Below, in pieces: positions 56,647 to 64,000 of a stretch of 64,000 bases of DNA. The notes below the pieces were generated by a model that worked only from the letters and a program-made list of their open reading frames with translations, ran no database searches and had not been told where the DNA came from. The translations under genes were made by a program, and so were the position numbers. Position 1 is the stretch's first letter, and every line of letters begins with the position of its first letter. Origin of the DNA: Paenibacillus sp. FSL K6-1096. GTDB taxonomy: Bacteria > Bacillota > Bacilli > Paenibacillales > Paenibacillaceae. The stretch lies in NCBI RefSeq assembly GCF_037977055.1, contig NZ_CP150274.1:2914001-2978000 (forward strand). Direction: 5' to 3'.

Positions 56647-57912
56647 CTAGGATTTGAACAGAGCGAGCGGGTGCATCCGGTACATCCGGAAGGCTGGTCC
56701 CAGCGAGGACAGCAGTCCCAGAATCAGCGCGCCGCCCGCAATCAGCCAATGCTCCGCCGTCCAGCGGTACGGGTCAATCTGGATGCCCGCCTGTGAGAAC
56801 AGCATGTCCTTCAGCAGATACGCTCCCGCATGACCGGCCAGCAGCCCGGCGATCAGTCCGGTTGCCGTCACCAGCAGCCCCTCTGTCGTTAACGTCAGCC
56901 ATACATAGGCCCGCGATTTGCCGAGAAGGCGAAGAATCCCCACATCCTTGGTCCGCTCAGAGACTGCGGCAATCAGGGATAATAGAATGGTGATGCCCGC
57001 AAGCAGCACGCAGATGGCGGTGATCAGACCAATCAGCCGTGAGCCTTGATCGACAGCATTCAGCACATCAGACACAGCCTTGCTGGTATAAGCCGCTTGA
57101 ACCCCGTTGCTGCCGTCAAAGCTCTGCTTCAGGTCATGGGCGCCGAGCAGGCTGGCCGGCTTAACCAATACAGCGGTAATCTCCCTCTCTTCAGGCGCCA
57201 GTTCATGTACCGCCCAGGCATAGTCTACCGTTGTAAATACCGCCCGGTCATCGGGGGTATGCAGATCAGGAAGGATGCCTGCGACTGTGTAGCGGAAGCT
57301 CTTGTGCGCGTGTTCTTCATCGTGCCCGGCCCCTTCAGCACCTTCCGCACCTTCAGCCGCGTGCCCGCTCTCTTCCTCAGCTTCTGACGCTGCTGCTTCA
57401 TGATGTTCTCCCTGAACAAGCCCATGTGCACCCGAGAAGGTGTCTCCCACCTTCAATCCCAGCGAGCGGGCGACATAAGCGCCTACAATGGTCTCACCGG
57501 TATGGGCATACATCATGCCTGCCTGAAGCTTGCTGTCGCCGTAACGGGTGAAAAAATAACTGGAGTCCAGTCCCACGATGGGAAACCCCTTGTAGTTGTC
57601 TCCTGTAGTCATAGCATAGGCTGCATCCACAGACGGGTCCCTCCGGGCCGCATCCAGAACAGCCAGCGGGATATTCCCGGTCGGTGCACCTATATGATAG
57701 AACGTGTTCAGCACAAGCTGGGTCTCGCTGCCTGCCGCGCCGATGACCAGATCGAACGGGCCATAGCCCTTCTTCGCCCCCTGCTCGACACTCTGCCGGG
57801 ACAGGACAAGTAGAACAACAAAAGCCACGGTAATCGCCACCGCACATACGGTCAGCAGCGACAGGAACCGCCGGTGCAGCACATTGCGCAAGGTGAGCTG
57901 GAACAGGCTCAT
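56647..57912 (-). CDS. FtsX/MacB-like ABC transporter permease with His-rich loop
   Basis: The 421-residue protein has one N-terminal membrane helix (about 15-40), a large extracytoplasmic domain, and three C-terminal helices, the FtsX/LolC/MacB arrangement. Within the extracytoplasmic domain, residues about 165-205 form a loop rich in His, Glu and Ala (HHEA, GHAAEG, GHDEEHAH), likely to bind metal ions. Its ATG overlaps the end of the ATPase gene by four bases. Such permeases transmit ATPase movement to periplasmic or wall partners rather than forming a channel. Confidence 0.8.
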   Translation of the reverse strand: MSLFQLTLRNVLHRRFLSLLTVCAVAITVAFVVLLVLSRQSVEQGAKKGYGPFDLVIGAAGSETQLVLNTFYHIGAPTGNIPLAVLDAARRDPSVDAAYAMTTGDNYKGFPIVGLDSSYFFTRYGDSKLQAGMMYAHTGETIVGAYVARSLGLKVGDTFSGAHGLVQGEHHEAAASEAEEESGHAAEGAEGAEGAGHDEEHAHKSFRYTVAGILPDLHTPDDRAVFTTVDYAWAVHELAPEEREITAVLVKPASLLGAHDLKQSFDGSNGVQAAYTSKAVSDVLNAVDQGSRLIGLITAICVLLAGITILLSLIAAVSERTKDVGILRLLGKSRAYVWLTLTTEGLLVTATGLIAGLLAGHAGAYLLKDMLFSQAGIQIDPYRWTAEHWLIAGGALILGLLSSLGPAFRMYRMHPLALFKS

Positions 57913-58634
57913 AGCGTCACCTCTTCGCGCCGTCCTGAAGCCATAACCGTCCGCTGCTTCGTTACCGTCTCGCGGCGCACTTCATTAATGTCCTGAATAT
58001 TCAGACAGCTCGGGAACCGGCCGGCCATATTCAGGTCATGTGTGACCACGATCAGGGTATGCCCCTGTGCTGCACTAAGGTCCAGCAGCAGGGAAGCAAT
58101 CTCCTCCGCCGTCTCCCAATCCAGGCTGCCTGTAGGCTCATCCGCCAGCAACAGCGGCGGGTTGTTCACCATTGCCCTGACAATGGCCACCCGCTGCTGC
58201 TGTCCGCGCGACAGCTCCGAGGGCAGATGCCTTCCGCGGCCTGCAAGACCCACCCGCTCCAGCCAGCCGTCCACGATATGGTGCCGCTCCTTCTGCGTAA
58301 GCCCTGAGCTCATGGCAATCTCGACATTCTGCCGGGCCGTCAGCGACGGAATCAGATGGAAGTCCTGGAGCACATAACCGATCGCCGACGCACGAAAGGC
58401 ATCACGCTTCGCTTCCGTCAGCTCGTGAAGCGGCTGGCCGTTCACGGCAATGCTGCCGCTGTCCGCTTTCATGATCCCGCTAATCAGATGGAGCAACGTG
58501 CTTTTACCGGACCCGCTGGGTCCGGTAATGGCTACGCGCTCTCCCTGTGGAACATTCCACCGGGGGATATCCAGGATGGGAATGGCTTTGCCGTCGGTTT
58601 TGAACTGCTTTTTCAAGTTCCGGATCTCAAGCAA
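57909..58634 (-). CDS. ABC transporter ATPase, LolD/MacB type
   Basis: The 241-residue ATPase shows Walker A GPSGSGKSTLL (about 37-47), the signature LSRGQQQRVAIVRA, Walker B LLLADEPTGSLD, and a switch His in VVTHD. These are typical of the LolD/FtsE/MacB class. I start at the TTG at 58634, eight bases after AGGAG; a GTG nine bases upstream overlaps that site. It is two to eleven bases after the alkaline phosphatase gene and overlaps the permease, so the four genes form one operon. Confidence 0.85.
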   Translation of the reverse strand: MLEIRNLKKQFKTDGKAIPILDIPRWNVPQGERVAITGPSGSGKSTLLHLISGIMKADSGSIAVNGQPLHELTEAKRDAFRASAIGYVLQDFHLIPSLTARQNVEIAMSSGLTQKERHHIVDGWLERVGLAGRGRHLPSELSRGQQQRVAIVRAMVNNPPLLLADEPTGSLDWETAEEIASLLLDLSAAQGHTLIVVTHDLNMAGRFPSCLNIQDINEVRRETVTKQRTVMASGRREEVTL

Positions 58635-58645
58635 GCCGTTCACTC

Positions 58646-60367
58646 CTATCTGAGTACAATGCGTTCAGACAGCGCATCCCATTTCAACGCCGAGCCCTTC
58701 AGCTGATTGAAGGCACTGAGCGGAAGATAGAGCACATTATTGTCCACGTCTACGGTGTATGCTGCCGCCTTGCTGTTCAGCTTCGCTGTTTTGCCGGCCA
58801 GATTGATGTCAACGGTGTTTTTACCAAGCGTAAGCTTCGCTGCCGAAGCACTGGCTGTATAATTTCCTCCGAGCGCTTTGATCAGAGCTTGTGCCGGGAA
58901 CAGCACCTCATTGTCGCGGCTGATTTTAAACTTCGGATAGACGTACTTAGCTTGCAGCTCTGCGGAACGTTTGTTCAGGTCCAGTCCGAGGATTCCCGCC
59001 CCTGCTATGGCGATCTGCGTATTGTCGATCTGCCCCTTCACCTTGTCGGCAATCGGGCCATACGCCCAGACTCCGACATCGACCGCCGAATGACCGTGAC
59101 CGGACCAGCCTACCAGCAGACGCTTGGAGATGACCGCATTATACGCGCCCTCTCTTTTGTAGGAGGAGCCGTCGCCGTTCATAATCTGGGTTACTTCCTC
59201 ATCGGTCAGATCGGTAATCCAGGTATTGGCCGTTACAATCTTGCGGATCTCTTCCGGGGTCTGTGCGGCCTCAAGGTCCGCTGCCAGACTCTCGGAGGAA
59301 TGCTTCTGCTTGTTCCACAGATCAATGTTGATCTCATAGATATTGTCGCGGGAGAGCGACAGGCCGCCAGTCTCATGGTCCGCCGTAACCACTACAGAGG
59401 TATTGCCATTCTTTTTCGCAAAATCCACCGCTGCCTTGAACGCTGCATCGAAATCGAGCGCCTCCTGCACCAGGGTCGGCAGATCGTTGGCATGACCGGC
59501 ATGGTCGATACGGCCGCCTTCAATCATCATAACGAAGCCGTTCTTATCGGCAGACAGAATATTCAGCGCCTTCGAGGTCATGGCCGCCAGGCTCGGAATT
59601 TCCGCCGTCCGGTCCGGGGTATACGCCACATGCGAGTTGCCGAACAGGCCGAGTACCTTGCTGTTTTTGGAAGTCAGCGCATTTAGAGCCGAGGCATTCT
59701 CAACCACCGTGTAGCCCTTGGCTTTGAAGTCAGGCAGGAGGTTCTTGTCGGTACGTTTGCCCTTCTCATCCTTGGTCAGGAAGAACTGCTTGCCCCCGCC
59801 CATCAGCACATCGACGCCGCTCTCCAGATACTGCGAGGCAATCGCCGATTCGTTATCCCGGTTGCGGACATGGGAAGCGTACACGGCTGGTGTTGCATGG
59901 GTAATACGGGCAGTCGTCACCAGGCCGGTGGCCTTGCCTGCGCTCTCGGCAGCTTCAATGATTGATGCAAACGGCTTGGAAACGTCCTCATTCGAGACGC
60001 TGATGCCCGCGTTGTAGGTTTTGTGGCCTGTAGCGAATGCAGTTCCTGCCGAAGCGGAGTCGGTGACGATCCCGGAGACGATTTTACCGCTGTCTTCTCC
60101 CCGGTCTGCATATGTAGTCGCTTGCCCCACGTAGTACGGATCGATGTTCAGGTGCTTGACACCCTTGGTGTATTGCTGAAAATATCTCGCCGCAGATACC
60201 TGGGCCGGGCCCATGCCGTCTCCGATCAGAACGATCAGATTCTTAGACTGGGCTTTGGCAGCGCCCCCTGGATTTGCCGGGCTTTTGGCCGCCCCTGCAA
60301 GCGTTGCTCCTGAAACTACGGCAGCCGCCAGTCCTCCAAAGATCATACCCTTCATTAGCTTCTTCAT
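58646..60367 (-). CDS. phoA: Secreted alkaline phosphatase with C-terminal stalk-like domain
   Basis: The enzyme hydrolyses phosphate monoesters outside the cell. The 573-residue protein has a signal peptide (MKKLMKGMIFGGLAAAVVSG) with cleavage near AGA-AK. The core keeps the metal-binding GDGMG, the catalytic TDSASAGTA (Ser104), RITHATPA, DHETGG and WSGHGHSA. Residues about 475-573 after the core form a copper-amine-oxidase-N-like domain (FKISRDNEVLFPAQALIKALGG, then NNVLYLPLSAF), common on Paenibacillus surface proteins and absent from E. coli PhoA. The start ATG at 60367 follows AAGGGG by six bases. A PhoP-box-like repeat lies upstream. Confidence 0.9.
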   Translation of the reverse strand: MKKLMKGMIFGGLAAAVVSGATLAGAAKSPANPGGAAKAQSKNLIVLIGDGMGPAQVSAARYFQQYTKGVKHLNIDPYYVGQATTYADRGEDSGKIVSGIVTDSASAGTAFATGHKTYNAGISVSNEDVSKPFASIIEAAESAGKATGLVTTARITHATPAVYASHVRNRDNESAIASQYLESGVDVLMGGGKQFFLTKDEKGKRTDKNLLPDFKAKGYTVVENASALNALTSKNSKVLGLFGNSHVAYTPDRTAEIPSLAAMTSKALNILSADKNGFVMMIEGGRIDHAGHANDLPTLVQEALDFDAAFKAAVDFAKKNGNTSVVVTADHETGGLSLSRDNIYEINIDLWNKQKHSSESLAADLEAAQTPEEIRKIVTANTWITDLTDEEVTQIMNGDGSSYKREGAYNAVISKRLLVGWSGHGHSAVDVGVWAYGPIADKVKGQIDNTQIAIAGAGILGLDLNKRSAELQAKYVYPKFKISRDNEVLFPAQALIKALGGNYTASASAAKLTLGKNTVDINLAGKTAKLNSKAAAYTVDVDNNVLYLPLSAFNQLKGSALKWDALSERIVLR

Positions 60368-60419
60368 CATATACCCCTTCCTCATTGTGACGGTTCTAAG
60401 CCTAAGCTTACCTTGGAAA

Positions 60420-60458
60420 GGTTAACGATCTGTCAAAAGAAGTATGGAGTTGTATTAA
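60420..60458 (-). promoter_or_regulatory. Possible PhoP box upstream of the alkaline phosphatase gene
   Basis: On the minus strand TTAATA-N5-CCATAC-N5-TTGACA-N5-TTAACC gives four hexamers with an 11-base period. Three resemble the PhoP repeat TT(A/C/T)ACA; the second does not. It lies about 55-90 bases before the start codon. The rest of the 302-base gap to ligA holds the ligA terminator. Confidence 0.45.
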
Positions 60459-60609
60459 ATTATCAGATGATCATATGAAGGCGGAAAAATCACCCTACCA
60501 GGTAACAAATGCTGGTGCCTTATCCCCGTACATCCAGTCCATTCACCCTCGCCTGGCGCAATGTGGTCGGTTTTTCGATTACATTCCGTTCGTTCGCCGC
60601 CTATACATT

Positions 60610-60659
60610 AAAAAAAGCCCTGCGGCCCTCCGCCCATAGGCAAAGGAAACACAGGACTT
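60610..60659 (-). terminator. Terminator of ligA
   Basis: On the minus strand AGTCCTGTG pairs with CGCAGGGCT (two G-U pairs) and is followed by a run of seven T residues, starting about ten bases after the ligA stop codon. Confidence 0.85.
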
Positions 60660-60669
60660 AAATATTCTC

Positions 60670-62736
<2,067 letters not shown>

Positions 62737-62758
62737 CTAGCGTTAATCGCAGCTTGAT

Positions 62759-64000
62759 TTATTCAACTTTGGTAATCGGGGCGAACCCGGCCAGCAGCCG
62801 CTTCACACCCACCGGCGCCGGGAAAGCAATCTGCAGCTCCGTATCGTTGCCGCTGCCCTTCACGGCCACAATGGTGCCGGTGCCCCATTTGCCGTGGGCC
62901 ACCTTGTCGCCGGCCTTGAAGCCTCCGGCCTCGGCCGCCGCCCCGGCCCCGCCCGTCGTGCGCTGCGCGCCTCCGGTCGTCACCACCACCCGGCCCGCGC
63001 CGGGCACCGCCCGGGCCGAACTGCCGCTGCCGAAGCTGGCGGAGCCGCCGCCCTCCGGCGCAGACCCGGCCGCTGCCGTGCGGCTGCTGCCGAAGTTCCC
63101 CCGGCTGCCTCCGCTTCCGCTGAAGCCCCGGCCGCCATAGGCACCGCCTACCTCCGCGCCTCCGCGCCGGAAGCGGTCCGCAGCGCGGACGGTATCTTCC
63201 TTCAGCTCCTCCGGAATCTCGTCCAGGAAGCGCGACGGCGCATTCGAGGCCGTCCGCCCGAACAGCGTGCGCATCCGCGCGCAGCTGAGGAACAGCTGCT
63301 TCTCCGCACGCGTAATACCCACATACGCCAGCCGGCGCTCCTCCTCCAGCTCATCATTGTCCTGGAAGGCACGGCTGTGCGGGAACACACCCTCCTCCAT
63401 CCCGATGATGAACACGGTCGGGAATTCCAGCCCCTTCGCGCTGTGCATCGTCATCAGGACGACCGCATCGCTGCGGTCCTCCTCATTGTCATTCATGCTG
63501 TCGATGTCTGCCACCAGCGCGAGGTCGGTCAGGAAGGAGACCAGCGATTTGTCTTCATTGTTCTTCTCGAATTCCATCGTAACGGACAGGAACTCGTCGA
63601 TGTTCTCCAGCCGGGAACGGGATTCCAGCGTATTCTCATTCTGCAGCTCCAGCCGGTACTGGGACAGCTCCAGAATTTTCTCCGTCAGCTCCGTGACCGA
63701 CAGGAATTCCACCATCCGGCGCAGCGCTTCGATCATATCGTAGAACTCCACCAGCGCATTGCGTGTACGTCCGGCGAAGCCCAAGTCGTCCACCGTCTCC
63801 AGCACCCGGAAGATCGAGACGCCCCGGTCCACTGCCGCCGCCGCCAGCTTGCCGATGGTCGTATCACCCAGCCCCCGCTTGGGAACATTAATAATCCGCA
63901 CCAAGCTGATATCGTCATCGGGATTGCTGAGCAGACGCAGATAGGCCAGCAGATCCTTAATTTCCTTACGGTCGTAGAACTTGATCCCGCCGACAATCTG
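62759..64000 (-). CDS. pcrA: DNA helicase PcrA, 5' part outside the window
   Basis: The last 413 residues of PcrA are present; the start lies beyond the window. The UvrD-type helicase motifs visible are GGIKFYDRKEIKDLLAYLRL, VPKRGLGD, motif V (TMHSAKGLEFPTVF) and motif VI (EEERRLAYVGITRAEKQL). After the core comes a Gly/Ala/Ser-rich linker of about 95 residues (GGRGFSGSGGSRG type), then the C-terminal Tudor-like domain (GDKVAHGKWGTGTIV), which binds RNA polymerase in PcrA/UvrD. The GC content rises in the linker. Confidence 0.96.
   Translation of the reverse strand, partial: QIVGGIKFYDRKEIKDLLAYLRLLSNPDDDISLVRIINVPKRGLGDTTIGKLAAAAVDRGVSIFRVLETVDDLGFAGRTRNALVEFYDMIEALRRMVEFLSVTELTEKILELSQYRLELQNENTLESRSRLENIDEFLSVTMEFEKNNEDKSLVSFLTDLALVADIDSMNDNEEDRSDAVVLMTMHSAKGLEFPTVFIIGMEEGVFPHSRAFQDNDELEEERRLAYVGITRAEKQLFLSCARMRTLFGRTASNAPSRFLDEIPEELKEDTVRAADRFRRGGAEVGGAYGGRGFSGSGGSRGNFGSSRTAAAGSAPEGGGSASFGSGSSARAVPGAGRVVVTTGGAQRTTGGAGAAAEAGGFKAGDKVAHGKWGTGTIVAVKGSGNDTELQIAFPAPVGVKRLLAGFAPITKVE

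Overview
The window reads as chromosomal DNA of a Paenibacillus or close relative (Bacillota, Paenibacillaceae). The evidence is the Bacillus-type order of the str, S10, spc and rpo clusters, the ctsR-mcsA-mcsB-clpC-radA-disA block, a cysteine T-box in front of cysE, a 13-residue-longer Gram-positive S12, and strong Shine-Dalgarno sites with several TTG starts. Almost everything lies on the minus strand, so transcription runs from high to low coordinates. By analogy with Bacillus subtilis the region should sit roughly 100 kb from the replication origin, but no dnaA is present here.

Layout. 1-8361: spc and S10 ribosomal protein genes (rpsE partial to rpsJ) from a strong promoter at 8499-8527. 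8644-10348: an inserted accessory module, an FNR-type iron-sulfur regulator divergent from a V4R-domain protein and a cupin, with a perfect FNR box between them. 10437-15185: str operon (ybxF, rpsL, rpsG, fusA, tuf). 15364-22635: rpoB-rpoC behind a leader of about 380 nt. 23065-27197: rpmG-secE-nusG-rplK-rplA, then rplJ-rplL with an L10 leader, then the ybxB methyltransferase. 27515-32250: cysE-cysS-mrnC-rlmB-rae1-sigH after a Cys T-box. 32722-36608: yacL-ispD-ispF-gltX. 36814-40613: a small plus-strand gene, pssA, disA and radA. 40795-45407: the CtsR regulon operon. 45772-46953: a GNAT-family gene. 47081-47343: a dense array of DnaA-box-like 9-mers. 47396-52623: an rRNA operon (16S, tRNA-Ala, 23S, 5S) from two tandem promoters. 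53013-55653: an Fsr-like exporter and a membrane molybdoenzyme fusion. 55734-60367: alkaline phosphatase, ABC ATPase, FtsX-like permease with a His-rich loop, and a lipoprotein. 60670-64000: ligA and the 3' part of pcrA.

Most of the window is core translation, transcription and protein quality control. The points most worth a second look are: (i) a one-sided array of nine or ten DnaA-box-like sites spaced at near multiples of a helical turn; (ii) an intervening stem of about 130 nt in helix 45 of 23S rRNA; (iii) ribosomal protein S12 carrying Arg at the classical streptomycin-resistance position; (iv) the FNR box placed exactly for class II activation of the V4R/cupin operon; (v) a cytochrome b plus internal Tat-motif plus molybdopterin-domain fusion; (vi) a phosphatase-linked ABC system with a His/Glu-rich extracytoplasmic loop. 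No CRISPR array, prophage or insertion sequence was seen.
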